From the NCBI RefSeq assembly GCF_902459465.1, contig NC_047065.1, positions 20,721,828 through 20,785,827 on the forward strand: DNA of 64,000 nucleotides. Reading direction: 5' to 3'. A program made the translations under genes and the position numbers. The number at the start of each line of letters is the position of its first letter. Position 1 is the first letter of the stretch. Under the pieces are notes generated by a model. The model had not been told where the DNA came from and made no database searches. It was given only the letters and a program-made list of their open reading frames with translations. Origin of the DNA: Asterias rubens. Lineage: Eukaryota > Echinodermata > Asteroidea > Forcipulatida > Asteriidae. Of the stretch, positions 11,613 to 22,981 are shown one piece after another.

Positions 11613-12953
11613 ATGCCTCTGGTACGTTTCCATGAGAACCGTGGTGTCAACATTGAACTCCGCAGCGACAACCAGGTGGCCCGGCGCTCAGCCAGCTTTG
11701 CCAATGCCATAACATTCACCGATCGACCCCTGAAACCAGGGGAGCTCTTCTTGGTTGAGATTGAAGAGCAGGAACCAGGCTGGAGTGGTCACCTACGATG
11801 CGGACTAACCCAGCACCACCCTGCTGCCTTGAAAGTGAACAGACACGGGGATGGAATCTCGGAGATCACGTCACGTTTTTCAGAGTATTCGTTGGAGAGG
11901 CAGAGGGTCAGCTCGGCTCCCACAATCCCCCAGTACTCCATGCCTGATCTGACCAATATGGGGAAGTCATGGATTTACGCCATCACGAAATACCACAATA
12001 AAGTACAGGAGGACCGACAGGGTTCTCCTGAACTTGGAACTGTTGTCAAGAGCGACTTTATAAAGGACAGTGGGACTGTCCTTAAGATTGGGTGTTCAGA
12101 GATCCCGAAACACTGCCTAGTGCATGACTTCATAGCCCTGGATATGGAGGCTGGTCTTATGTCGGGCAAACAGCAGTACTTTGCAACATCTGTTGGAAGT
12201 AGGATCGGTGTGACGTACAACATTATCAATGACACGGCTTATATGCATTTTATTATCAATGGGGAGGATCAAGGTGCTTCGATAATGGAAGACGCCAAAC
12301 CAAACTGTCCATTCTACGGTATAGTTGATGTGTACGGCACGTCAAAACAAGTCCGGCTTGTACAACTCGTTTATGGTAATTATAAAATAGCTTGGATTGT
12401 ATATATTGTATGTTTGGCAATTGGAACTCACTATTTGTTTCAATCATAGTTGTAGTAATACCATAAACTTAACCTGTACAAATTGTATTTAAAAACGACA
12501 ACCAGCACAGTGGCGTAACTTTAGGGGGGGGGGAGGGGGTGGGGGGACACACACACTTGAACCTCCTGGTCAGGGCCATTGCCCCCCCTCCCCCCTCCCC
12601 CATCCAATTGAGATTGTAAACTATAGTAACCGTGTGGTAAAGCTGTACCTCGCTTAAAATTACAAATGTAGTCTGAACTTTCTAAGCAATCATAAAAAAG
12701 CAGCACGATCTTTCATCTAAAATTCTTTAGATGAAGTTTGTTAATGAGGCAATAAATATTGAGTTAATAATTGCAAAAAAGAATGTTTAACCCACCTCAT
12801 TGACTTTCATTCATTCATTGTTTGTTTCCCCTAGTTCCCAGCTTACAAGAATGCTGTCGCGAATCCATTCGAACCAGGACTGCATCTGAAGCATGTCTAC
12901 GACAGCTCCCATTACCGAAAAAACTCAAGAGTTACCTACGCTACGAGCTGTGA
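11613..12953 (+). CDS. NEURL2: Neuralized-like protein 2 (NHR domain + SOCS box), two exons
   Basis: Substrate adaptor of a Cullin-5/Elongin B-C ubiquitin ligase (Ozz-E3 in vertebrate muscle). Exon 1 is 11613-12375 and ends in phase 1 before GTAATT; exon 2 is 12835-12953 after CCCCTAG. Together they encode 293 residues (human about 285). Residues about 4-250 form a Neuralized homology repeat: LVRFHENRGVNIEL, GELFLVEIEEQEPGWSGHLR, a central PDLTNMGKSWIYAIT, then MHFIINGEDQG and YGIVDVYGTSKQVRLVQL. Exon 2 supplies the SOCS box: the BC-box S257-L258-x3-C262-x3-I266 and the Cullin-5 box L279-P-L-P282. A continuous read through the first intron would end in a hydrophobic tail at 12449; the splice is preferred because exon 2 restores the family's C-terminus and the human gene splits at the same place. 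A residue run from about 75 to 105 is longer than in the human protein as I recall it. Divergent from SEH1L, 1.6 kb away. Confidence 0.92.
12520..12605. repeat. G-run/C-run inverted low-complexity sequence
   Basis: A G-rich tract (GGGGGGGGGAGGGGGTGGGG) faces CCCCCCCTCCCCCCTCCCC about 45 bp away, within the NEURL2 intron. It would fold into a GC-only stem. Confidence 0.7.
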
Positions 12954-13340
12954 AGGAGCCATTCAGCAATATGGGGGCTATTCACAACACAATAGCCCTT
13001 TTCATGCTACTCTATTCCCTGGGGCAACCCCAAGGAAAAATGGCCGGGCCTTTTACACTTTGCTTTACCCCTGATCTAACCTGGCAAATGGCGAACATAA
13101 TACCCCGGTGAAAAGTCGCCCCTACTCTTGAGTAGGGGCAAGCGTTAAAACCATGGGGGATTCTTGAAACGTACAGCCGGAACCCTGGAGTAGGGACCTA
13201 GGCTGGAACAGTGTGAAAGTGAGTTTGGGTAACCTGGGATGAAAACAACTCCTGGGGCCTCTTTAGGGCTGTATTCCATGAGATACAGTGAGTGTGAAAA
13301 TGGGCCATACAGTTTCCCAAAATGTGTCAATTAAAAAATA
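12954..13340. repeat. dispersed repeat rich in CCTGGGG / CCCCTAC motifs
   Basis: Follows the NEURL2 stop. Contains TACTCTTGAGTAGGGGC as a small palindrome and several CCCTGGGG blocks; a relative lies at 44236-44430. It probably includes the NEURL2 3' UTR. Confidence 0.5.
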
Positions 13341-14374
13341 TTATACTTGTAACTAAAAAAATATCAGGGCCCAATTAAAAAAAGGCTGCTTTAAGGAAAA
13401 GTATCTTTTTGTGTTTTTGGAACCATTTGATCAGTTTTCGAATATAAATATGAATACAATAAAACTAACCTGTGAACATTTCATCTCAAAAAGTGGTTGT
13501 GTTTGAGATTTTGCCAAAATTCTGGACTGATTGTACCTGCCAATGCATGAAGAGTATTTTGAACTGTAAACACATCCTGAGAAACGTTTCATGCAGAAAC
13601 ATTATCGAAGATGCATGTCAAGCAACCTTTTAAATTTTTTTTTACAATGGACAAACTCATAAAATATACCTACTTTTTATCCCGTTTGCCAAGATGAAAG
13701 CTCAAACCCCAAAACAAATCTCAGCTAGTAACTATCTTTGTAATTTTTAAAGGAAATACAATTCTATATTAGGAGTGATATTTTTTAAGCAAACTATTGG
13801 TTTCCCTGGTAATTTTTGATTTCGGGCTAATAAACTGCCAATTGAATTGTCACATTATTCTGTTTTGTGCAAAATTTAATGAATGCTCCCGACTATTTTG
13901 TTTAAGTGGAATTAGAACAGATTTTGTTAGCTGTTTGCAACCACTGAAGGCATCTTGCAGTAAGCCATTTCTGGCCGCTAAACGGTCCCCTGCTGCACTC
14001 CCACACCTTACCCCTGACCCATGTTTGTGTTTTATTAAATTCAGAATAACTCAGCTGTGCAATTTTGTGCGTTTTTATAGCAATATTTGCTGGTTTGGTT
14101 CACAAAAAAAAAAACTAACTACGGTATGTGTGTTGCCATAAGTTTACTTGTATTGATAATCTGGGTAGATAATATTGCTTAAAAAGTTGTTTCTGCCAAG
14201 CAGCAGTAAGCAGGATACCAGTCACAGATCCTACATAGGAAATTATTTTTTAGCTGGTAATCTTTTTCTGGAAAGCATAATTTGGTTTTGCTTAGCTAGT
14301 TGTTGTTCTTAAGAAGCTCTATGAATGTGGGTTCCGGTGAGCTATTGTAGCTTAGGGAGAGGACCAACCATTTA
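13341..14374. other. no recognised feature
   Basis: AT-rich intergenic sequence downstream of NEURL2. One frame stays open from 13797 to 14141 but its composition (Cys/Phe/Leu-rich, no domain) does not look coding. Confidence 0.45.
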
Positions 14375-14749
14375 TTAAAGCCATTAGACACTTTGGGTAA
14401 ACAGTATTGTCCAAAGGCCCACACTTCGTGTATCACAACTTGTATATAAAATAACAAACCTGTGAAAATTTAAGCTCAATCGGTCATCGGAGTCGGGAGA
14501 AAATAACAGGAAAACCCACCCTTGTTTCCGCACGTTTCTCCGTGTCATGACATGTGTTAACTATAAATCCGTAATCTCGTTGTCGAGAATTGATAATTGT
14601 TATAATGTTTTCTCAAAAAGTAAAGCATTTCATGGAATAATATTTCAAGAGAAGTCTTTTACTATTACCTTCTTTAAACCCTGTGAGTTATTTGTAAATC
14701 TGTGAACTTTTATTTATGTTTCTGTTCCGAAAGTGTATAATGGCTTTAA
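14375..14749. mobile_element. TTAA-bounded element, family B
   Basis: Begins TTAAAGCCATTAGACACTTTG and ends CGAAAGTGTATAATGGCTTTAA. Shared landmarks are GGCCCACACTTCGTGTATCAC, CATCGGAGTCGGGAGAAAATA and CATTTCATGGAATAATATTTC. Its right TTAA is also the left TTAA of the next element. Confidence 0.88.
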
Positions 14750-15177
14750 AGGCACGGTATACTTTTGGTGATTGTCAAAGACCAGTATCATCACTCGATG
14801 TACCCCAATGTGCGAGTATACTCCAGAGGAGGTTTCTGCTCAGTATAGGAAGATGAACATATGCATAAAAATACAAAACCCGTGAAAACTTGGGCTCAAT
14901 TGGTCCCCTAGTTGCATGAAATAATAAAAGAAAAAAAACACCCTGTTGCATAGGATTGGGCTTTTTGATGCTTGAGAAAGGCTCCATGCCTGAACACTTC
15001 TCAGATTCAATATTTGTTGATGAAACAACACCTCCTCCTTGAAATTAATTTTAAAGGGTGGCTCTCCCAAAAAATTTGTTAGAATTTGGACAGCTCTCAA
15101 GTGCACTTCACTATTATAAAGTTCTATGGTCAATAACTTTTTGGAGTTTCTACCAAACGTACACACTCCCTCTTTAA
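14746..15177. mobile_element. TTAA-bounded fold-back element, family A
   Basis: Starts TTTAAAGGCACGGTATAC and ends ACGTACACACTCCCTCTTTAAA. It has the family landmarks GATTGTCAAAGACCAG and ACTTGGGCTCAATTGGTC. It abuts the preceding family B copy through one common TTAA. Confidence 0.85.
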
Positions 15178-15351
15178 ATGGAATGATCCATGCCAAAATC
15201 TGGCACATCTCAGAAATACTGAAGTGGCATTACAAAAAATGAAGATAATGCAGGCCTTGGTTATTGCTCTTGATGAGGCACAGAAATGTCCATCTAGTAA
15301 GAGGGCACTTCAGTCTTCTATGAGGAAAATGTAAATTCATTTTGGAACTTT
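15178..15351 (+). CDS. possible last exon of an unrecognised plus-strand gene
   Basis: An open frame ends at the TAA at 15349-15351 and reads ...NTEVALQKMKIMQALVIALD, EAQKCPSSKRALQSSMRKM. The amphipathic helix-like composition is more protein-like than its AT-rich surroundings. CACATCTCAG at 15203-15212 could be a splice acceptor, and AATAAA near 15627 could be a polyadenylation signal. I do not recognise the family and found no upstream exons. It could also be an old retroposed fragment. Confidence 0.3.
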
Positions 15352-15858
15352 AGAAAAGGGCAACTAGGCATGAGCATAGGGCACAGTGGCAGTAGTCGTT
15401 GGTGCTGTGGGTTAATACCAGGCCTGGTGATGTCTGAAACATTCTACATGTATATGTAGAGAAATGCTTACATTATAAGCCTGAACGTGGTGTTATTTGA
15501 ATGCTCGTCTCGTTTATTCATTGAGAAAATAGAACAGTTTTGAGTTTTGTGGAGCAATGAAACAAAATTAAGTAGTTAAACTCGTGGTTGTTTTTAAATA
15601 TTGTAATATTAACTATTTAAAAGAAAAATAAACCAAGAGTTTGCGAAGGTTCAAAGTAATGAAATAATGCTGTAATAAATGTATTTGTCATCTCAGTTCA
15701 TCAAATTTGAGGAAAGCATTGTGTGCTCGATATGTGGCTAGTAGTTATCTCCACCCCCCCCCCCCCCCCTGAGATGATTTCAGAGGGGAGTGTTGAAAGG
15801 ATTTGAACAGTCTCTTGACAATGACTAGGGTAAGCTAGTCGAAACGTTAAGAACTCAC

Positions 15859-16221
15859 TTAAAGACACTGGACACTATTGGTAATTGTCAAAGACCAGCC
15901 TTCTCACTTGGTGCATCTCAACATATGCATAAAATAACAAACCTGTGAAAATTTGAGCTTGCTTGGTCGTCGGAGTTGCAAGATAAATATGAAAGAAAAA
16001 AACACCCTTGCCACACGAAGTTGTGTCTTTTCGAGACCTCAAATTCTTAACTTGGTGTCTCGAAATCAAATTTGTGGAAAATTAATTCTTTTTTGTCACT
16101 TCAGAGGGAGCCGTTTCTCACAATGTTTTATACTATCAACAGATCCCAATTACTTGTTACAATGTGAGGTTTTATGCTGATAATTACTTTGAGTAATTAC
16201 CATAGTGTTCACTGCTTTTAA
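15859..16221. mobile_element. TTAA-bounded fold-back element, family A
   Basis: TTAAAGACACTGGACACTATTGG at the left, TTACCATAGTGTTCACTGCTTTTAA at the right. Full family landmarks including CACACGAAGTTGTG and TTTCTCACAATGTTTTATAC. Confidence 0.88.
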
Positions 16222-16229
16222 GGTAATAG

Positions 16230-16480
16230 CGATCCACTAAAAGATAAACAAAGTAGTTCCGGCTGATTTTCTACCTTCCGCCCAGGTAGAAGTTAAAACG
16301 CAGGAAAGTTCTTTTTAGAACTGAGAAGTCTCCAGAATTTCTAAAATCTACTCCCCGGAAGAAGAATATAAAGGAAGACAGTTTTCAAAAAAAATCTACC
16401 TGGCAAGTTGATAAGCAATTGGCATTATCGCAAACTAAATTTTGAGGATTTTAACATTCGGTACAAAATGTGAACAAGTT
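16230..16480. mobile_element. family E dispersed repeat, partial
   Basis: Diverged copy of the repeat seen full length at 25480-25795 and 50455-50755: TTCTACCTTCCGCCCAGGTAGAAG, AACTGAGAAGTCTCCAGAA, TCTACTCC and TCTACCTGGCAAGTTGATA in the same order. Confidence 0.65.
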
Positions 16481-16564
16481 TTGCCATTTGGATCGGGGTA
16501 GAGCAAGACACCCATCTCCTACACCCTAACTCACATGGGTAGACGGTTATCTTGGGCAAGCTGA

Positions 16565-16898
16565 TTAAAGGCACTGGACTTGTTGGTAATTACTCAAAAT
16601 ATATTAACATAAAAACTTACTTGGTAATGATCAAACAAAGAGCCGTTGATAGTATAAAACATTGTGAGAAATGAATTCCTCTTAAAGTAACAAAGTTTCT
16701 TAGAAAGAGCCAGTTTCTCACTAAAATATCTGAAAGAACACAAATTTGTGCAACAAGGAAGTTTTTTTCTTTCATTACCTCTTTGCACGACCAACTGAGA
16801 ACAATTTCTGGAAGGTTTGAGATTATATTCATATGTTGGGATACACCAAGTGACAAACCAGTCTTTGACAATTATCAAACATGTCAAGTGCCTTTATA
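16565..16898. mobile_element. TTAA-bounded fold-back element, family A
   Basis: TTAAAGGCACTGGACTTGTTGG to CATGTCAAGTGCCTTTATAA. The right TTAA is mutated. Confidence 0.82.
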
Positions 16899-17220
16899 AC
16901 CCTACAAAAAATTTAAACTTTTACACAACATTTTTGAAATTAAGCCAGATCAGAGATTCAGTTGAGTATAGAAATTTTTTCTTCTTTTCATTTTTTTCAT
17001 TTTTTTAATCTTTAACAATGAACTATGTACAAAACTACATCAAGGGCAATATAAAATACTAAATATAGGTTTTTATATGTGTTAATTCAATAGGAAATTG
17101 TGATTGGTAGTATACAATTCAAGATTTGCGGTTTATTGTATTAAGTTACAAGTGTTTTACATTAGTAGCTTGCAGTGTCTTCATTTGTCCCGCTAGTATT
17201 GGTGAACACACCATAGAAAT
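16899..17220. other. no recognised feature
   Basis: AT-rich sequence with a T/C tract near 16976-17005. No gene or repeat identified. Confidence 0.5.
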
Positions 17221-17224
17221 AAAT

Positions 17225-17700
17225 CAGGGCCCAATTTCATGGAGCTTCTTAAGCACAAAAAGTAGCTAAGCGCAACAAAATTATGCTTACCAGAACAGCT
17301 GTCGATTTCACCAAACTCTTCCTTACTTAGGATTTATCTTAGGACTTAGAAAGAGTTAAGTTCCCATTAAACCAATCCTAAGTTAGGACGGGTTACTCGT
17401 CCTAACTCGAGATAGGATTAATCCTAGCGTTTCGTGAAATCGGCTGCGGGTTTTTATAGTTAGCAAGAAAACTCATTCAGCATTACTAGTCAATCTACAA
17501 TGTCAGACATAACATTTTCGACTGGTATCCTGCTCATTTCTATATTCATTTGCTTCAGCAGCTCTATGAAATTTGGACACCGGTGAGTTTGCCCAAGAAA
17601 TTTGCCATACATGTACATGTAAACAATTTCTCCGCGAGAAATTTGGAGACAACCTCTTCTGCTTAACAGCTTTATAAAATTGGGCCCTGGCTACATGTAG
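17225..17700. mobile_element. fold-back repeat with GGGCCCAATTTCAT ends, nested palindrome inside
   Basis: Outer arms GGGCCCAATTTCATGGAGC and GCTTTATAAAATTGGGCCC. Inside, about 17298-17452, lies a second palindrome: GTCGATTTCACCAAACTCTT and CCTAACTCGAGATAGGATTAATCC...TCGTGAAATCGGC. Relatives of the outer repeat are at 43290-43690 and 55155-55400. Confidence 0.75.
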
Positions 17701-17773
17701 TTGACTGCTTGCCATCCCTACATGTAAACCAGCAATTGTTCTTCCAATTTGAGTCCCACATAAATGACAATGC

Positions 17774-18082
17774 TTAAAGGATTTATGATAGTAGAAAGCA
17801 TACCTTCAAATATTAGATACTGAGGTGCTGTAGTTTTTGAGGAATGAGTTAAACAATGTCATGAAAATACGTTTTTACATGCTAGGAATTTTTGTCTCAT
17901 GATCACTGAGACGAAAATTATTTTCATGACATCGTTCGACTCATTTCTCAAATCTACTGCACCTAAGCAAGTAATATTTTCAGGGAAGTTTTCTACCATC
18001 ATTATCTTCAAACTGTGTAAGTTTAATGTAAATCTGTGGACATTGTATTTTTTGTCCTAAAAAAAGTACAAAGACCCTTTAA
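17774..18082. mobile_element. TTAA-bounded fold-back element, family C
   Basis: TTAAAGGATTTATGATAGTAG to GTACAAAGACCCTTTAAA. The inverted arms carry TGTCATGAAAATACG and ATTATTTTCATGACATCG. Shares its right TTAA with the next element. Confidence 0.85.
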
Positions 18083-18445
18083 AGCCATTGGACACTTTCG
18101 GTAAACAGTATTGTCCAAGGCCCACACTTCGTGTACCACAACTTATATATAAAATAACAAACCTGCGAAAATTTAGGCTCGATCGGTCATCTGAGTCGGG
18201 AGAAAATAACGGGAAAACCCACCCTCGTTTCCCCACGTTTCGCCGTGTCATGACATATGTTAAATAAAAGTAATCCATAATTCTTGCTATCGAGAATTGA
18301 TATTGTTTTAATTTTTTCTCAAAAAGTAGAGCATTTCATGGAATAGTATTACAAGATAAGTCTTTCACCATTACCTTCTGTAAACCCTGTAAATTACCTG
18401 TAAATCTGTGGACTTTTAATTTTTTTTCTGTACCGAAAGTGTATA
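18079..18445. mobile_element. TTAA-bounded element, family B
   Basis: TTAAAGCCATTGGACACTTTCGG at the left; the right end TACCGAAAGTGTATAGG has lost the final TTAA. Confidence 0.85.
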
Positions 18446-19480
18446 GGAAATCAGTATTAGGCTCCCAACTAATGACATGTCATCCTGACTAGTCCTTCTT
18501 GAAAGCAACTGAAATAAGGGGATTAAAAAAAAAAAAAAAAAAAACTCAAGTAACAAATAGATTGACTTATTATCGTTATTACTAAAACAACACACACTTC
18601 TGTGGTAAAAATAATATATATATATATATTTTCTACATTAAAATTAACATTTCTGGAAGAAGTTAACTTCATTAAAACAATGAGGGAAGGGGGGGGGGGG
18701 AGAGAAAAACAGGCATTGACCCAAATTGGGATCTCCCACTAAACACAAAGGAGAAAAAAATAACAAAAAGAAACAATACTAAAAGAAAACCAAGAAGAAC
18801 AGAAAGCATTGGCAAAATGGAAATCATCGAAAACTAATAAATACATTTTGAAAATTTTTGTCAATCACATTTGTCAAAGACTTGCTAAGGACATAAAGCC
18901 TACTCAACAGAAGTAGCGAGTTACCCGCTTAAGTTCTGAACATTGCGTACGACTGTGTTTCCTGTTTTTAGTGAGCAAGAAAACTCATTCAGCAGGACTT
19001 TCTGCTTATCAGGTTTTTTTTCAATTGGCAGTTAACATGGTTAAAAGAAAGGCAAAATAGGAGGGGAAAGGACTGAAATCTCAAAAATTAAACTCATATT
19101 TTCGGTAAAACATATCACAGTTTGATTTATGATAAGTTAATAAAAATCAATGTATAAGCCGAGTTTGACTTAAGTGCTCAGAATTTTGCGCTAAACAAGC
19201 AATGCCACTGGGGTCAATTTCATAAAAGCCTTTAAGCACAAAATCTTTTTAAGCACAAAAAAGCATTGCTTAACAGGAGAAGGTTACCAGCCAAAATTAA
19301 ATTCAGTTAAAATTATTGCAACTCGGTCAGGAATCTTTTGGATTTACATCTGTGGTATCTCACAAGAGAATTGGAAAATAATCCTCTTCAAGGAAAGAAC
19401 ATTTGCATTATTTATGGCATTTATTTTAATAAGCTTCAGTTAACATCTTACATTTGTACAAGTGTCTGAAAGTGCAATCC
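18446..19480. other. AT-rich stretch with poly-A and TA tracts, otherwise unassigned
   Basis: Holds a run of about 22 A at 18522-18543, an AT dinucleotide run near 18616-18630, a G run near 18690, and a fragment of the AATTTCATAAAAGC...TTAAGCACAAAA repeat near 19213-19300. No exon recognised. Confidence 0.5.
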
Positions 19481-19941
19481 TCCTTTGAAGGCAGTGGACA
19501 CTATTGGTCATTACGCAAAACAATTATTATCATAAAACCTTTCTTGATTACGAGTAATGGGGAGAGGTTGATGGTATAAAACATTGTGAGAAACATCTCC
19601 CTTTGAAGTGACGTAGTTTTCGAGAAAGAATTAATTTTCAACGAATTTGATTTTGAGACCCTCAGATTTAGAATTTGAGGTCTGGAAATCAAGAATCTGA
19701 AAGCACACAACTTTGTGTGACCATGATGCGACAGGGGTGTTTTTCCTTCATATATCTCCCAACTTCGACGACCGATTGAGCTCAAATTTTCACAGGTTTA
19801 TTATTTTATGCATATGTTGAGATACACCAACTGTGAAGACTAGTCTTTGACAATTACCAATAGTGTCCACTGCCTTTAACCCTATACACCAACTGTGAAG
19901 ACTAGTCTTTGACAATTACCAATAGTGTTCAGTGTCTTTAA
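19481..19941. mobile_element. family A element with duplicated 3' end
   Basis: GAAGGCAGTGGACACTATTGG at the left. The right end CACCAACTGTGAAGACTAG...GTGTCCACTGCCTTTAA at 19825-19879 is repeated directly at 19887-19941 with two substitutions. Confidence 0.85.
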
Positions 19942-20124
19942 AGGTACTGGACACTAATGGAAAGACCAGTTTTCTCACTTGGTGTATCCCAATATATGCA
20001 TAAAATAACAAATCTATGAAAATTTGGACTCAATTGGTCATCGAAGTTGCAAGAGAATAATAAATGCACAGATGTGTGTGCTATCAGATGCATAATAAAA
20101 GGCTTCAGGCCTGAAGTCTTTTAA
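19937..20124. mobile_element. family A element, internally deleted
   Basis: TTTAAAGGTACTGGACACTAATGG to CAGGCCTGAAGTCTTTTAA; shares TTAA with neighbours on both sides. Confidence 0.75.
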
Positions 20125-20489
20125 AGGCACTGTTACACGTTTGGTAATTGTCAAAGACCAGTGTTCTCACTGTAAGTGTATCCCATCATAAGCATAAAAT
20201 AACAAGCCTGTGAAAATGTGGGATCAATTGGTCATTGAAGTTGCGAGTAAATTATGAAAGAAAAAACACCCTTGTTTATGTGCTTTTAGATAGGAATAAA
20301 AGACTTCTAGCTAGAAGTATTTTATTATTTTAGTGAGAAATTACCTATTTCTCAAAAACTACATTACTTCAGAGGCAGTTGTTTCCCACAATGTTTTATA
20401 CCATCAACAGCTCTCCAATGCTCATTACCAAGTCAGTTTTTAAGTTAATTTTGTTTTGAGTAATTACCAAACGTGTACTTTCCCTTTAA
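20121..20489. mobile_element. TTAA-bounded fold-back element, family A
   Basis: TTAAAGGCACTGTTACACGTTTGG at the left and CCAAACGTGTACTTTCCCTTTAA at the right. Third in an end-to-end series; another half element follows to about 20638. Confidence 0.87.
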
Positions 20490-20639
20490 TATTTGATAAC
20501 CCCTTTCTCAAAAACTTTGTTACTTCATAGGGATCCGTTTCTCACAATGTTTTGTATACTATCAACAGCTCTCCATTGCTCTTTTACCAAGAAAGGTTTT
20601 ATGCTAATGTAGCTATTATGTGTCCAGTGCTTTTAAAGC

Positions 20640-21150
20640 AATATTTACTATTGGTTGATCTCCGGAAGCGCAGTGCAAAAAATTCCACATTACACACTAT
20701 CTCACGGTGCCACAATTATTTATAAAAAATTTACATAAGAAGTAAGATGATACCATTCTTGCAAGGAAACAATTAAGAACATTCATATCTTGATATTTTA
20801 CTCGTTTAATTGCAGAGTGTCAAATGATGACACGATTTAACCATTGTTTAATTACCGAGTGTCAAATAATGACACGATTTAATCATGGTCTTTTAAATGT
20901 AATTAATATTTTGGGGGAATTTATTAATATTTTGTGGAAGTGAAATGTGTACTTCAAACTTTCTAATACTTGTGCATATATCCACATTAAACGGAAGAAC
21001 TTGTTGATGGTCATCACAGTTTTCCAGTAAATCTGTGGTAACTGTTGTTTTTTATATAAAGTTTACATATACTGCATACATACTCTGATACTACAATGGC
21101 AAACCAAACCAAAAAAAAAATTAAAAAAAATGGAAGTCGTTTGGAACGGC
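20640..21150. other. AT-rich stretch with one short direct repeat
   Basis: GAGTGTCAAATGATGACACGATTTAA at about 20815 is repeated with two changes about 43 bp on; it contains the palindrome TGTCAAATGATGACA. Nothing else assigned. Confidence 0.5.
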
Positions 21151-21510
21151 TCTACTGCGACTTGGTTTCAGACATCGAAATGTAAATTTCTTTCAACACA
21201 ACACCCCTCCAGCTATCTATGAAATGGTAAAGCCCTCCGCCGCCCTCGGGTAAACAACTCCTTCTAAGGGAATGCTGTGCGCGTGGCGCGTATTGCGTGA
21301 TTTGGCACAACTGTTCAGCTGTTGCTCTCGACCAATAGGAATGAAGGAACTGTCTTATAAGAACAGGTGCAAGGTCGCGTGTCACGCCCATGAATTAACG
21401 CTTTTTACCGGTCAGAAACAAAGGTTTATACACACCCACGTGACGCGCTCTCCACCAATAGGAATAGCAAAACTGTCTGAGGTATTTATGAATGTTAGAT
21501 TAAGTTCGCC
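21150..21510. repeat. dispersed repeat, inverted relative of 53550-53830
   Basis: Reads ACACAACACCCCTCCAGCTA, GACCAATAGGAATGAAGGAA and GTGTCACGCCCATGAATTAA. The reverse complement of the same blocks, in reverse order, occurs at 53550-53830 (TGGAGGGGTGTTGTGTTGAA and so on). Confidence 0.7.
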
Positions 21511-21519
21511 TGTCTGAAA

Positions 21520-22440
21520 CAAAAAGTGCCTGTCTGAAAAGGGTGTTAGAGACTTCAAAGTTAGAGACGTCATTAGATTGTGCGGTCAAAGTATTCAGTG
21601 CTCGACAACTATTGCACATCTGTGTCCAATATCATAGAGCTTCTGTAGTACAAAAAGGTTTTGTGTACAACATTATGCTTACTTAAATATGGTTACCTGC
21701 CAAACTACCATGTCACATGCACCATGAGCGACTGGTATCCTTCTCATTTCTGTTTAGCTGACGACTAGTGACGACTAGTGTGCTTTGTATTTGGTGCTGT
21801 TGCCCTGGTTTACTATAGCCTTCACATTTTTACAACCATGATACAATTTAGCAAGGGACCATTGCTAATTGTGTGAAAGGGGCGTGACTCCTTGCACAAA
21901 TGTCACAGGTGGCTACTGCTGCCACGCTCATACCATTATGGGCGACAACTCATAAACGTGTAAATGCTACGCTGTCCCAATATGCACACTACACTGTTTA
22001 CAAAGAAACATTTGGTTTCTACGAAAAAATTGTGGATTTTGATTCATTTTAAAAATGTATACGTATTTTACACTCAACAACCTTTTGATTATTATGAGAA
22101 TGATATTTCAATTATCGACCTAATAGCACTGAGCCAACGATATATTTTTTATACAAAATGCCCATACCTTTCATTTTCAGAGAATGTACAATCTTTTTCT
22201 GAAAAGATTGTGACCATTCCAAATATTCAAGAACATACAAAATTGAAATGTCCACAAGTTTTATCAGAACTGTACATGGATGCAACTGCCTTCTAGCGCC
22301 ACTGGAGTCTTCTGGCAGTAACACCTTGCTCGATTAATCTGTTCCACAATAAACATAAATATTTAAATATTACTGGCCATATGGTAGCTTTTTATACTGC
22401 CAAAATAATAACAAAGTATATTATAGTTTCAAAGTAATCT
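21520..22440. other. no recognised feature
   Basis: AT-rich. A short fragment of the CCAATATCATAGAGCTTCTG repeat occurs at 21635-21760. A frame open at 21964-22296 lacks any domain and is not accepted. Confidence 0.4.
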
Positions 22441-22499
22441 TCTAGTGAGATTTGCAGTAACATCCTTTCGATGAATATCAACGATGGAGTAACAACTCA

Positions 22500-22920
22500 A
22501 CATTTCGATCAGTATGCTCCGATGGTCTTCAGAAGAAAGCTGTCGAGTTATTAACACTAAAGTCTTGTTCAGGACCACAACTCCTTAAAGGTGCAGCCCT
22601 CTCATCTTTCTCAGGAGTAGAATCTTTACTGATGTCTTCAGAATGACCGTTTTTTGACGATATCATTATTTCTTTCAAACTCTTTTCAAGTTTGAAACCT
22701 CGCTGGGTAAAAAATTGTTCGCTTTCATCGAGAAGTCAACCCTTTCATCTGTTTAGGATCTTGCTAGCTTCCTGATTAAGATAACAAGCCCAGAAGCCCT
22801 TCCATTGTCTGAACTCATCTAAATGCCTCCAACTTTTTTGATCCACTTTCTTCCACTATAACAGATGTTGTTCAGAAGGTTTCACTCCTTTAAAATTTAA
22901 CGGATGTTTGTGTTTGTATC
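22500..22920 (-). pseudogene. coding-like, frame-disrupted sequence of unknown origin
   Basis: On the minus strand, segments read WKKVDQKSWRHLDEFRQWKG, then FWACYLNQEASKILNR, then after stops and a frame change RGFKLEKSLKEIMISSKNGH and a Ser/Glu/Lys-rich tail ending at a TGA near 22546. The peptides look protein-like and helical but two or more stops interrupt them. The part after TTTTTTACCCAG (acceptor-like, near 22704) is open in the phase CDYL exon 7 would need, but it does not resemble the crotonase C-terminus, so I do not assign it to CDYL. Confidence 0.25.
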
Positions 22921-22981
22921 ACTATACACTCAAATTAACATCCCTTTTTCTTCAACACACTAAAATTCACGTGAGCTCTAG

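Noticed and set aside
11975..12447. Minus-strand frames opposite NEURL2
   Set aside because: Shadows of the NEURL2 reading frame; NEURL2 has clear domain matches on the plus strand.
12376..12449. Unspliced NEURL2 C-terminus reading a hydrophobic tail (YIVCLAIGTHYLF)
   Set aside because: A GT donor at 12376 and exon 2 at 12835 restore a SOCS box with BC and LPLP motifs; the tail is intron sequence, although an alternative retained-intron form cannot be excluded.
22561..22704. Candidate last exon of CDYL after TTTTTTACCCAG
   Set aside because: The phase would fit, but the encoded Ser/Glu/Lys-rich peptide bears no likeness to the crotonase C-terminus seen in ECI2 exon 10.
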